A stretch of DNA of 64,000 nt from DYFT01 sp041695085 (GTDB lineage: Bacteria; Bacteroidota; Ignavibacteria; UBA10030): the NCBI GenBank assembly GCA_041695085.1, contig JBGFRO010000003.1, forward strand, positions 184,487 through 248,486, read 5' to 3'. Under the pieces are notes generated by a model, which searched no databases, had not been told where the DNA came from, and saw only the letters and a program-made list of their open reading frames with translations. Of this stretch, positions 1 through 8,086 are shown one piece after another. Within the stretch, counting starts at the first letter, position 1; each line of letters begins with the position of its first letter. A program made the translations under genes and the position numbers.

Positions 1-1
1 T

Positions 2-1102
2 GTTGATTGCAGCGACATCGAATCCCTCGATTCCAGGGAGAGAGCGGGGTAAAAGCCCTTGCTGGATTTCACGCGCGATGGCAAGCTCATCTTCAAGCCG
101 TTGTTTCTCCAGCGCTTCGCGAAAGAGTCTCGCATTCTCGATCGAAATGATGGCCAGATGGGCAAGTGAGGCAAGGAACTCCAGATCTCCACGAGTATAT
201 GGGCCACCTCGCAATCGATCGCCAAGGAGAATAAAGCCTTTGACATCGTTCTGCGTCATCATCGGCACCACGACGCGGATGCCTCTTTGGAGCAGAAAAG
301 CAGCTGCTTCAGCAAATTTCTTCTTGCGGGCAAGTTCCTGAACGATTTCAGGTGATTTCAGTTGCTGCAAACTTTTGAACGCCTGCTCGATCCCTTCGCC
401 GCCATCAAGACGCGAGGCAACCACCTTCATCTCTGTTCCTTCTTCCAGACAAATGGCGTAACGGTTCACGCCGACCTGACCAAGCAACGAGAAGGTGAGC
501 AGCCGGATGACTTTATCGGACTCAAGGACAACGTTGAATTCCTTTCCTAAATCAAAAAGCGTATTCAGTTCCTGAAACTTCCGGTCGAGATTCCGGTTGG
601 CTTCCTTGAGCTGGCCAATGATGAGTGCCTTTTCGATCGCGGAGGCGGAGAGATTGACGAGCGAGTTGATGAGTTGAAGATCACTCTCGGAATACCTCCT
701 TCCCCCTAATCGTTCACCCAGTCCAAGAAATCCGACCACACTCCCTTGGCTCACGATGGGAACGATCAAGGTGATTCCAAGGTCGCGAAAGAATGACATC
801 CACGCTCGCGCGTCATTTTTTCCCCGCCGAATGGTCATGATTCGTTTCGGACTTTTCGGCACGACGAACGTCATTCCTTCAACATCGCCGCCAACTCCTT
901 TCGCGGTTACGACTTGGTATTCATGCACCTTCTTCTTCAGTAGAACCATCCCTTTCGATACAAGCATCTTTCCCATCACCGTCAAAAGAACGGTTCCGAG
1001 AATGAATTTCAAATCGAGCGATGAGTTGATGACGTTACTGAACTCGAAGAGAGGAAGGAGATCGGCCGAGGGAGTATCGGAAGCTCGTGCGGAGGTGGGC
1101 AT
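2..1102 (-). CDS. GAF-domain PP2C-type (RsbU-like) phosphatase, C-terminus cut by window edge
   Basis: The minus strand is open from an ATG at 1102 to the left edge, giving 367 residues with no stop. I translated it by hand. Two GAF-like sensory segments occupy roughly residues 30-190 and 195-345. They are followed by the linker EDELAIAREIQQGLLPRSLP, which is the characteristic entry into RsbU/SpoIIE-type PP2C phosphatases. The catalytic domain itself lies outside the window. No transmembrane segment is visible, so it is probably cytosolic. It lies 24 bp downstream of an RsbW-like kinase gene and two genes from an RsbV-like antagonist, so it probably dephosphorylates the antagonist in response to a signal bound by the GAF domains. 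The family call is firm, but the signal and target are inferred. Confidence 0.85.
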   Translation of the reverse strand, partial: MPTSARASDTPSADLLPLFEFSNVINSSLDLKFILGTVLLTVMGKMLVSKGMVLLKKKVHEYQVVTAKGVGGDVEGMTFVVPKSPKRIMTIRRGKNDARAWMSFFRDLGITLIVPIVSQGSVVGFLGLGERLGGRRYSESDLQLINSLVNLSASAIEKALIIGQLKEANRNLDRKFQELNTLFDLGKEFNVVLESDKVIRLLTFSLLGQVGVNRYAICLEEGTEMKVVASRLDGGEGIEQAFKSLQQLKSPEIVQELARKKKFAEAAAFLLQRGIRVVVPMMTQNDVKGFILLGDRLRGGPYTRGDLEFLASLAHLAIISIENARLFREALEKQRLEDELAIAREIQQGLLPRSLPGIEGFDVAAIN

Positions 1103-1126
1103 AGGGAGACGAGCGAAGGTTGAGAT

Positions 1127-1570
1127 CTAACTGCGCGCAGCGGCTTTGTCGGGTGTCAGATATTTAATCAACCGGACGACGTTTCGTTTGCCGGGTGAAT
1201 ACGAGTATTCTACCTTATCCATCAGAGTGCGCATCAGATACACGCCCAATCCGCCGCGGCGGAAATGCGTGAGATGCTGTTTCAGATCGGGCAACCTCGC
1301 GGTATTGGGATTGAACGATTTGCCATTGTCGATAATGCTGATCTGGAACATATCGCGTTCAGACGTGATATCGATCTGGATTTTCTTATCGGGCGCATTC
1401 TGGTAGGCGTGCTTGATCACGTTCGTGCACGCCTCATCGACGGCAAGGACGATTTTCGAGGACTCCTCCTCCGAAAAGCCGAAATCCCTCGCAGCGCGCA
1501 TCACGAACTCGCGCACTTCGAGCAAATTGTCCGTACGACTAGAAATTGTTTTTGAGAGTTTCTTCGTCAT
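1127..1570 (-). CDS. Anti-sigma regulatory factor, RsbW-like ATP-binding serine kinase
   Basis: This 147-residue protein is a compact HATPase_c_2 domain. The N-box is visible as VLAVDEACTNVIKHAY (about residues 41-56), the G1 box as IIDNGKSF (about 79-86) and the G2 box as RRGGLGVYLM (about 104-113). Proteins of this type bind a sigma factor or other partner and phosphorylate a STAS-domain antagonist on serine. The antagonist gene lies 45 bp upstream on the same strand and PP2C-type phosphatases flank both, so the set makes a complete partner-switching circuit. No sigma factor gene is in the window, so the controlled output is unknown. Confidence 0.9.
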   Translation of the reverse strand: MTKKLSKTISSRTDNLLEVREFVMRAARDFGFSEEESSKIVLAVDEACTNVIKHAYQNAPDKKIQIDITSERDMFQISIIDNGKSFNPNTARLPDLKQHLTHFRRGGLGVYLMRTLMDKVEYSYSPGKRNVVRLIKYLTPDKAAARS

Positions 1571-1615
1571 GCGATTGGTGAATCGGACTCCCGGGGAGCC
1601 GATCCGGTCACACGC

Positions 1616-1981
1616 TTAGTTCTGGACCGACCGCGCGTCCTGAAATTTCTTGATGGCATCCTGCTCATCCTTGTAAATCTCATACAGGATGGGAAATCCG
1701 AGAAGATCGAAGACGTTATAAACCTTCGGAGACATATTAGTCAACTTGATGTCGCCGCGGTTTTTCCTCACATCTTCGATGTATGCCATGAACACACCCA
1801 GCCCCGCACTGCTGATATAGGATAGGTCTTTGCAGTTCACGACGATGTTGAACTTCTTCTCCTCGATGAGCTTCTGGAGTACATTCTCGAGTTCGGGAGC
1901 CGTATGGGCATCGAGGTATCCTTTGAGGTCGATGACGTTCACCCCCTCGCCGGTGCGGTGCTGGATTTTGAATTCACTCAT
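1616..1981 (-). CDS. STAS-domain anti-sigma factor antagonist (RsbV/SpoIIAA-like)
   Basis: This is a 121-residue single STAS domain. The segment DLSYISSAGLGVFMAY (from about residue 52) contains the conserved serine loop that is the phosphorylation site in this family. Unphosphorylated antagonist sequesters the RsbW-like kinase, and PP2C phosphatases reactivate it. The gene sits between a 700-residue PP2C protein and the kinase gene, all reading leftward with short gaps, so they are probably co-transcribed. Length and motif match the family well. Confidence 0.92.
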   Translation of the reverse strand: MSEFKIQHRTGEGVNVIDLKGYLDAHTAPELENVLQKLIEEKKFNIVVNCKDLSYISSAGLGVFMAYIEDVRKNRGDIKLTNMSPKVYNVFDLLGFPILYEIYKDEQDAIKKFQDARSVQN

Positions 1982-2032
1982 GGTGGGAATCTCCTTCTTG
2001 ATGCTTCGAAAACTTTCTACATCCTGGGTGTA

Positions 2033-4135
2033 TCATCCTTCTCCATGTCCTAACCATTTGATCACCACGAGCGTCATATCGTCTCCATACGCAGAATCGC
2101 CCGTGTGGTTTCTGATTTCCGTTAAAATCGTTTCTTTGATTTGTTCGGCTGAAAGAAAGCGCGCGCCCAACGCTGCCTGAACCAATCTCTCAAAACCGAA
2201 CTCTTCCCCTTCGGCATTCCGCGATTCATTCAAACCGTCGGTGTAGAATATACAAAGATCGTCTTTTTGAAGCTGTATCTCCGCTTCTTGTATCGTTTCC
2301 TCGAAGATCTGTTCATGGGTCAGTCCGAGACCGATACCGGTGGGTCGTATCATCTGAGCGTGCAGTCCGGAAACGTGGATCATCGGACAGTGTCCCGCGC
2401 GTGCAAGCGTCAGTGTCCCTTTGGGGATATCGATGATCCCGTACAACAAACTAATGAATGCCTTGTGTTCAAGACTTTCCACCAGCGATTGATTCGCACG
2501 CAGCAGCAACTCACGCGGCGAGTCGCAAATCTTGCTGAGCGATTGAAAGATGCCCTTCACCTCCGCCATGTAAAAAGCCGCCGAAACCCCCTTGCCTGAA
2601 ACATCCCCAACAACAACGCCCAATCGATCTCCCTTCAATTGAACGAAATCATAGTAATCGCCTCCTACTTCCAGCGAAGGTTCGGAGACGGCGGCGATTT
2701 GGAGACTCGGATGCTTGGGCAACCGTTGCGGGAGAAGTCGCTTCTGCATCTGCTGTGCAACCATCATCTCCTGCTGATAGCGTTCCCGTTCGAGCGACTT
2801 GGCGATCAGTTTTGAGTTTTCGATAGCAATGGTGACGTGGTCTGCAAAAGTTGTCATCACGTCGATATCGTCCTGATCGAAACCGAATTCAAAATCCTTC
2901 GTCGCGTGCAGAAAGCCGATCGGCTCGCCATGCGAAACGAGGGGTACGCTCAGAAGCGAGCCAACGGTCACGCCGCTCTTCGTAATGTGTTTCGTCCTCC
3001 GGTCATTCCGGATGTCGTCGATAAGAAGAGCACGTTTTGAATCCAGCACATACTTCCGCAATGACGATTCCTCGCTGGCCGTAATCAGCTCGATCTGTTC
3101 AGGCGATATATTTCGATTGGAAACAACATCGACGGCAACCTGTCCATTCGTTCCACGCTCTCGGATCAATTCAAGCCATGCGCTTCGTGCACCGACCACC
3201 TCGAGCGTCATCGCCGTCACCGTATTCACCAGATCCGAAAAGTCGAAGACCTGCGTCACAAGTCGACTCAGGTTGTGAAGCGATGTCAATTCCGACTGTT
3301 TCCTCTCGTACACCTCCGCTGTGGGAAGATGAAACAAGGTGCTGATAAATGCCATACCGAAATATACCGCTCCGAAAATGGCGTTGAGCTGGGCAAAATT
3401 GCGGAGTGGAAGATGAAATGTATCGAGAGCTCGTGCGACGGGATGTTGTGTGATGAGGAGACTCAAGCCGATAAACGTCAAGAACAGAAGAGCACTGTAG
3501 ACGATAGAATAGAGTTTCTCGCGTCTTGACAGATAGACAATCCAATTCTGTTTGAACGAGTTCACCACAATCATGACCACAGCCACAGCAAACAGGATGG
3601 ACGAAATGACGGAAAGTTCAGCCGGGATCAGCGGAAGGACAGTGAGACTGGAAAGCAACAGCACGACAACATAAATAATGAAATTCCTCTTTGTTCCTTT
3701 CCGTCGTTTGTGCAAGAGCAGGTCCTTGATCGTAAGCAAAACTGAAATGGAGAACAAACCGAGGACCACTCCGAACACGACCGATAAAAGGCTTGTGAGT
3801 GCGGCTTGCGGTGGTGTGATCGTTCCGTCTGGTGCAGTCGTCCCTCTCCCGACAAACGAAACCAGACTCGCCAGAAAGAGCACGAGGAGGGAATAAATAA
3901 GAAGCTTGCCGATGTTCTTCGGGATTCCCGACGGCCGCTCCGCATGCGCAGCCCGAATGTAAAGATAAAGGAGGAACAGGGCACAGACGATGGCGCCCTC
4001 CCGAATGTACAGGATGCCATCCAGATCGAAGCTGACCGCGTGCCGGATCACATCGAGGATGAAGACCGTCACAAAAACAACCAAGGACGCGGTAACGTAG
4101 AGTATTTTCTTTAAGCGGGACATCGATGAGAACAA
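2033..4135 (-). CDS. Membrane-anchored GAF + PP2C (SpoIIE/RsbU-type) phosphatase
   Basis: The product is 700 residues. The N-terminal ~260 residues contain several hydrophobic membrane segments, starting with ILYVTASLVVFVTVFIL near residue 11. A GAF domain follows (about 280-440), then a helical linker (ERERYQQEMMVAQQMQKRLL) and the phosphatase domain. The catalytic motifs GGDYYDF, VGDVSGKGVSAAFYMA and GDDMTLVVI carry the metal-binding aspartates. It is the first gene of the leftward unit that continues into the STAS, kinase and second PP2C genes, so it is the likely membrane sensor of the partner switch. The stimulus cannot be told from sequence. Confidence 0.92.
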   Translation of the reverse strand: MFSSMSRLKKILYVTASLVVFVTVFILDVIRHAVSFDLDGILYIREGAIVCALFLLYLYIRAAHAERPSGIPKNIGKLLIYSLLVLFLASLVSFVGRGTTAPDGTITPPQAALTSLLSVVFGVVLGLFSISVLLTIKDLLLHKRRKGTKRNFIIYVVVLLLSSLTVLPLIPAELSVISSILFAVAVVMIVVNSFKQNWIVYLSRREKLYSIVYSALLFLTFIGLSLLITQHPVARALDTFHLPLRNFAQLNAIFGAVYFGMAFISTLFHLPTAEVYERKQSELTSLHNLSRLVTQVFDFSDLVNTVTAMTLEVVGARSAWLELIRERGTNGQVAVDVVSNRNISPEQIELITASEESSLRKYVLDSKRALLIDDIRNDRRTKHITKSGVTVGSLLSVPLVSHGEPIGFLHATKDFEFGFDQDDIDVMTTFADHVTIAIENSKLIAKSLERERYQQEMMVAQQMQKRLLPQRLPKHPSLQIAAVSEPSLEVGGDYYDFVQLKGDRLGVVVGDVSGKGVSAAFYMAEVKGIFQSLSKICDSPRELLLRANQSLVESLEHKAFISLLYGIIDIPKGTLTLARAGHCPMIHVSGLHAQMIRPTGIGLGLTHEQIFEETIQEAEIQLQKDDLCIFYTDGLNESRNAEGEEFGFERLVQAALGARFLSAEQIKETILTEIRNHTGDSAYGDDMTLVVIKWLGHGEG

Positions 4136-4210
4136 AAGCTCTTCACTATTCGTGTTGAGAGCGGAAAAGTTACATCCGTCCGCTTTCGTCTGATGAAATC
4201 AGCCCCAAAC

Positions 4211-4260
4211 CAAAAAGAAAACCACACCCGACAGGGATTGTCCCATCAAGCGTGGTTTGC
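4211..4260 (-). terminator. Probable Rho-independent terminator after the TPR gene
   Basis: Read leftward, an inverted repeat (AAACCAC / GTGGTTT, with an internal GGGA-TTG-TCCC hairpin) is followed by a T-rich run (TTTTCTTTTT). It lies between the stop of the TPR gene at 4324 and the start of the PP2C gene at 4135, so it separates two leftward units. Confidence 0.6.
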
Positions 4261-4323
4261 CGAAACCTGAATGTACGACGATCAACGTGGCTCCGTCGGG
4301 GTTCACGTGAGCTGCACCGTCGG

Positions 4324-5013
4324 TCAGGAGCTTGCCTCGGCGATGTAGCGATCGATCTCCCTTACAAACGCGGAGGTAGGATATTCCTTTTTTACCTTCT
4401 TGTAGAGTTCAACGGCTTTTTGCTTGTTTCCCGACGCAACGTAGTTGCGACCGGCGTGCATAAGATGTTCGGCGGCAAGTACTCCCTTGGCATCCTTATA
4501 CGAGGCGCGTTCGAAGTAGTCGGCGGCTTTTGCGTACTCTCCCTTCGCTTCGTAGCAAGCGGCGGCACCCGCCAACGCCGACGCATCGAGCATCGGGTCA
4601 CCTATATCGACATCGAGAAAATACTCCAGCGCTTTGTCATAGTTGCCTTGAGCAAAGTAGGCGTTTGCAAGAAAGAGCGTGGCCAGCGAACCGGAATGCG
4701 TGGAGCCATAGTCATCCACGATTGCTTGCAGACCACGTATGTTCTCCTGAGGATTGCCCTGAATCGCCAGATCGTATCTTCCTTCGTCGTAGTAGCGCAT
4801 CACCTTACCGAGTTCTGTTGTTGCCTTCTCGTTATTGGCTCGTATGTTGTTGGTAATCACCACAAGAGCGATCCCTACAACCACGAGGGCAGTAACAACG
4901 GAACTCACAAGTCGTTTGTTTTGCTGATACCACGACGTCGCTTCAAAGTACGTCGTGATGAGCTTATCTTGCTTCATTTCCTTCTTGCTGATCTTCTGTT
5001 GTGCTTTAAGCAT
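4324..5013 (-). CDS. Tetratricopeptide-repeat protein with one N-terminal membrane segment
   Basis: This 229-residue protein has a short basic cytosolic N-terminus, a single membrane helix (SSVVTALVVVGIALVVI, about residues 37-54) and a periplasmic region of TPR-like helices with repeated AxYxxG/YxKA patterns (for example ANAYFAQGNYDKALEYF and AAACYEAKGEYAKAADYF). The layout resembles YfgM-like or TolA-associated TPR proteins. It probably mediates protein-protein contacts at the inner membrane. It appears to be transcribed alone, with a terminator-like hairpin behind it. The specific partner is unknown. Confidence 0.8.
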   Translation of the reverse strand: MLKAQQKISKKEMKQDKLITTYFEATSWYQQNKRLVSSVVTALVVVGIALVVITNNIRANNEKATTELGKVMRYYDEGRYDLAIQGNPQENIRGLQAIVDDYGSTHSGSLATLFLANAYFAQGNYDKALEYFLDVDIGDPMLDASALAGAAACYEAKGEYAKAADYFERASYKDAKGVLAAEHLMHAGRNYVASGNKQKAVELYKKVKKEYPTSAFVREIDRYIAEASS

Positions 5014-5256
5014 TCAATGCTCCACGCTGTGATGATGTTTGACAGATTGTTGAACGGGTCTCCATACTCTTCTGTGAAACGTTGCGTTCTTCCTGCGGGG
5101 GAAGAGTACATTTGGTGTTTGTTTTCGATCTCGACTCCCAGTGATCCATCGCTATACAGACCGTGTCCGGCGAATCCGCCAGAGGCGGAGAACGCGCAAC
5201 CTTTGATTCGGTCGTTGGCTCGCCATTGCTTGACTTGATTGTAGGGGGATCCTCAG

Positions 5257-5330
5257 TACGCCCGGCGCGATTCGAACGCGCGACCTTTAGCTCCGGAGGC
5301 TAACGCTCTATCCAGCTGAGCTACGGGCGC
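5257..5330 (-). tRNA. tRNA-Arg (anticodon CCG)
   Basis: The minus strand folds as a tRNA. The acceptor GCGCCCG pairs with CGGGCGT, the D-arm carries AGCTCAGCTGGATAGAGC, and the anticodon stem TTAGC/GCTAA encloses the loop CTCCGGA with anticodon CCG (Arg, codon CGG). The T-arm has GTTCGAATC. The CCA end is not encoded. It is 74 nt long. Confidence 0.95.
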
Positions 5331-5621
5331 ATGGCAATTTTCACAGCTGATTCTGAAAGAATGCCAATATACTCCTTGCGGAGACAACAAATTCCAGTGT
5401 CTCACGATGAAATGCGGACTTAAGATAAGAAAGTAATGGAGAGAAGGCAAGAAAGCACCTCAGACTGCTTCTGCGGAATTTTCTCGGAGGAAATGATTTA
5501 TCGCCGGTTCTCAACGCATCACGGTCGTTACCATTTGAGCGTTGACGGTACACGAAGTCAATACTGCGACGGGTGCAACGAAGGTGGTCAACCCCCTCTT
5601 CAAGCTCATTTCGACGACCGC

Positions 5622-6683
5622 TTAGTTTGTGTGGGGTTGGATGTACGCTCGCTGGAGCACATCGAGCACGCGGGCAAATACGCGTTCGTGCGTAATCTTG
5701 ACCATGCAATCGAAGGTCTTGATAGGACACGTATCGCCCCCGTGTGACGAACAGGGACGACAGCGGAGGCCATGTGTCTCGACAACCGTATCGAACGGGC
5801 CGATGGGTGCAAAGCCAAACTCCGGCACCGTAGCTCCGAACAGGGCCACGACCGGTGTCCCAACTCCCACCGCTAAGTGCATCGGCGCGCTGTCGTTCGA
5901 CACAAGTACTTTGCATCGCCGAATCAGCTCCGCCGATTGCAGCAACGTCAATCGTCCCGCGGTGTTGTAGACTTTTGTGGAACCGCTCAATTGATGCACT
6001 TCGGCGCACAATTGGCGATCTTCCGGTCCTCCAACGAGCAACACTTCGAATCCTGCATCGTCGAGATTGACTGCCAGCGATGCGAATCGCTCCTTCAGCC
6101 ACCGTTTCGTATTCCAAACTGTGCCCGGAGCGAGTGCGATCAGATTGTTGGTATTGACCACTTCGAGCTCGACCAACAACCGGTCGATCACTCGTTGATC
6201 CTCGAAAGACGGATAGAGTCTCGGAAGCTCATGCGAAACATCGCGTATGCCGAGACCTTCCAACAATGAAAGATTCCTGCTGATCTCGTGCGCATCCCGT
6301 CGGTATTTAACGACCTTCGTAAAAAGAAATCTTCCCGCGCTGCGATCAAATCCTATTCGTATCGGAATCCGTGCGAGGAAGGTGAGGAGTGCGCTCCGGA
6401 ACGAACGGTGAGGGACAAAGGCCAAGTCGTACTTCCGCTCCCGCAGAACAGAGGCAATGCGTCGAAGTCCTTGCCAACCCCGGTCCCCCCCTTTTTTGTC
6501 GAACAAGATCCTGTCCCGAACAGCGGGATGGTTCTCAAAAACGTCGCCAGCACGCGGAACAACGAGCACGTCAATGTGAGCGTCGGAGAAGAAGTCCTTT
6601 ACAACCTGGATCAGCGGCAGGGTCAAAATGGCATCGCCAAGGAACGCTGTTTGCACCACGAGGATGTTCTTGACCCTCCTCAT
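5622..6683 (-). CDS. Glycosyltransferase family 9 (ADP-heptose:LPS heptosyltransferase-like)
   Basis: This 353-residue protein begins with the GT9 signature VQTAFLGDAILTLPLIQ. It carries the two nucleotide-sugar motifs of the family: ALAPGTVWNTKRW near the domain boundary and SNDSAPMHLAVGVGTPVVAL in the C-terminal half. GT9 enzymes transfer heptose to the LPS inner core at the cytoplasmic membrane face. The start codon overlaps the stop of the upstream acyltransferase gene (ATGA-type), so the two are translationally coupled, consistent with lipid A/core synthesis. The exact acceptor is not determinable. Confidence 0.88.
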   Translation of the reverse strand: MRRVKNILVVQTAFLGDAILTLPLIQVVKDFFSDAHIDVLVVPRAGDVFENHPAVRDRILFDKKGGDRGWQGLRRIASVLRERKYDLAFVPHRSFRSALLTFLARIPIRIGFDRSAGRFLFTKVVKYRRDAHEISRNLSLLEGLGIRDVSHELPRLYPSFEDQRVIDRLLVELEVVNTNNLIALAPGTVWNTKRWLKERFASLAVNLDDAGFEVLLVGGPEDRQLCAEVHQLSGSTKVYNTAGRLTLLQSAELIRRCKVLVSNDSAPMHLAVGVGTPVVALFGATVPEFGFAPIGPFDTVVETHGLRCRPCSSHGGDTCPIKTFDCMVKITHERVFARVLDVLQRAYIQPHTN

Positions 6684-7597
6684 GTCTGCACCCCCTCCTC
6701 TACGCTAACTCCGTTCTTCAAGACATGCTTCCAACGCCTATGCATCCACATCCAATGATCCGGATACTGACGAATGACCTCTTCTGTCAGACGAACGTGG
6801 CGTTTCGTAAGCTCGAGGATGTTCTTTTCGTTGAGGCCTACGAGATCGTCGGTGGGAATTTCCACAAATCTCGCCCTATATGAGCCGTCGGGTTGAAGCA
6901 AAGGGAAGGTGGCGATAAGCGGCGCGCCCATTTTCAGACTAAACACAGCGGGTCCTTGATGTGTCGGCACCAGTCGCCCAAAAAACTTAACGGCGACGTT
7001 CTCCTTCGGAGCGCTCTGATCTGCGACAATGCCCACCGGCTCTCCTGCCCTTAACGCCTTCACCACTTCACGTATCGAAACGCCCATCGGAACGATCTTA
7101 TTGCCAAACTTTACTCTGCGGGCGTTAATGCTCTTGTCCACGTAGGGGTTCGATTGCGTTTTTACGATGACGTTCAGAGGAATTCCTGTCTGGACAGCAA
7201 AGCATTGAGCAGCAAGCTCCCAATTGCCAAAGTGTGCCGTCAGGACAAGCATCCCTTTGCCTCGTGCATGAATTTCACGGACAAGCTCCGGATTCTCAAA
7301 GCGGAAGAGCCGGTTGAGTCGATCCTTCGTCAGGCGCGGCATCCAAAGCAATTCGAAGAGCGCCTTGCCGATGACACGGAATGATGCTCGGGCGAGACGG
7401 TCCAGTTCCTTGGGCGATTTCTCCGGAAACGCGTGTCGGAGATTATCGAGCGTCACCTCCCGTCGAAATCCCAGAACGGCGTACGCCTGTTCTCCCAGCC
7501 AGGAACCGAGCCGCTGTGCAAATCGCAAAGGAAGAAGCTGGACCAGAAATGCGACAGCCTGAAATAATAGATATTCACCGAGGTGACGCAGGTTCAT
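6680..7597 (-). CDS. Lysophospholipid/lipid A acyltransferase (LpxL/HtrB family)
   Basis: The 305-residue product has an N-terminal hydrophobic segment (LLFQAVAFLVQLLPL). It also has the family's catalytic HX4E motif in VLTAHFGNWELAAQ and the downstream conserved segment GEPVGIVADQSAPKENVAVK, followed by FFGRLVPTHQGPAVF. These enzymes add secondary acyl chains to lipid A precursors at the inner membrane. Its coupling with a GT9 gene supports a role in LPS assembly. The length fits the family. Confidence 0.88.
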   Translation of the reverse strand: MNLRHLGEYLLFQAVAFLVQLLPLRFAQRLGSWLGEQAYAVLGFRREVTLDNLRHAFPEKSPKELDRLARASFRVIGKALFELLWMPRLTKDRLNRLFRFENPELVREIHARGKGMLVLTAHFGNWELAAQCFAVQTGIPLNVIVKTQSNPYVDKSINARRVKFGNKIVPMGVSIREVVKALRAGEPVGIVADQSAPKENVAVKFFGRLVPTHQGPAVFSLKMGAPLIATFPLLQPDGSYRARFVEIPTDDLVGLNEKNILELTKRHVRLTEEVIRQYPDHWMWMHRRWKHVLKNGVSVEEGVQT

Positions 7598-7623
7598 CGC
7601 TTATCTCCGTCACACACTCTTGC

Positions 7624-8037
7624 TCATTCTCCCATGACCTTGACGATGACTCGCTTCTTGCGCTGGCCATCGAATTCCGCATAATAAATTTGCTGCCACG
7701 GACCAAAATCGAGTTTTCCGTCGGTGATAGGAACAATCACTTCGTGATGCATGAGCAGACTCTTGAGATGTGCGTCGGCGTTGGTCTCTCCCGTTCGGTG
7801 ATGACGATAATCCGTCCTGAAGGGAGCGAGCTTTTCAAGCCATGCGTCGATATCCTGAATCAACCCTTGTTCGGCATCGTTCACGTAGACAGCGGCGGTG
7901 ATATGCATGGCGGAAACAAGCGCCATCCCTTCTTTCACACCGCTTTTCTTGACAATCCGCTCAACTTCGTCCGTGATGTTGATGTACTCACAATGATGCT
8001 TGGTATTGAACCAGAGATACTCCGTTAAGAATTTCAT
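7624..8037 (-). CDS. YjbQ family protein (UPF0047, secondary thiamine-phosphate synthase-like)
   Basis: The 137-residue protein matches the small YjbQ/UPF0047 fold. The conserved blocks GMALVSAMHITAAVYVND, HRTGETNADAHLKSLLMHHE and LDFGPWQQIYYAEFDGQR contain the family's histidine/glutamate site. Some members show weak thiamine-phosphate synthase activity, but the physiological role is uncertain. The gene lies 26 bp from the LpxL-like gene and just after the GH13 gene, reading the same way. Confidence 0.9.
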   Translation of the reverse strand: MKFLTEYLWFNTKHHCEYINITDEVERIVKKSGVKEGMALVSAMHITAAVYVNDAEQGLIQDIDAWLEKLAPFRTDYRHHRTGETNADAHLKSLLMHHEVIVPITDGKLDFGPWQQIYYAEFDGQRKKRVIVKVMGE

Positions 8038-8086
8038 TGTTCCCTCGTCCTTCAGGCGTTCTCACTGCACCCTCCACGATTGACAC

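Noticed and set aside
4252..5238. A 328-residue plus-strand frame opposite the TPR gene
   Set aside because: It lacks any domain, runs antisense to a clear TPR protein and has the composition of a shadow frame.
5341..6117. A 258-residue minus-strand frame overlapping the GT9 gene
   Set aside because: It overlaps the heptosyltransferase gene in another frame and its sequence is rich in Arg/Ser/His without pattern.
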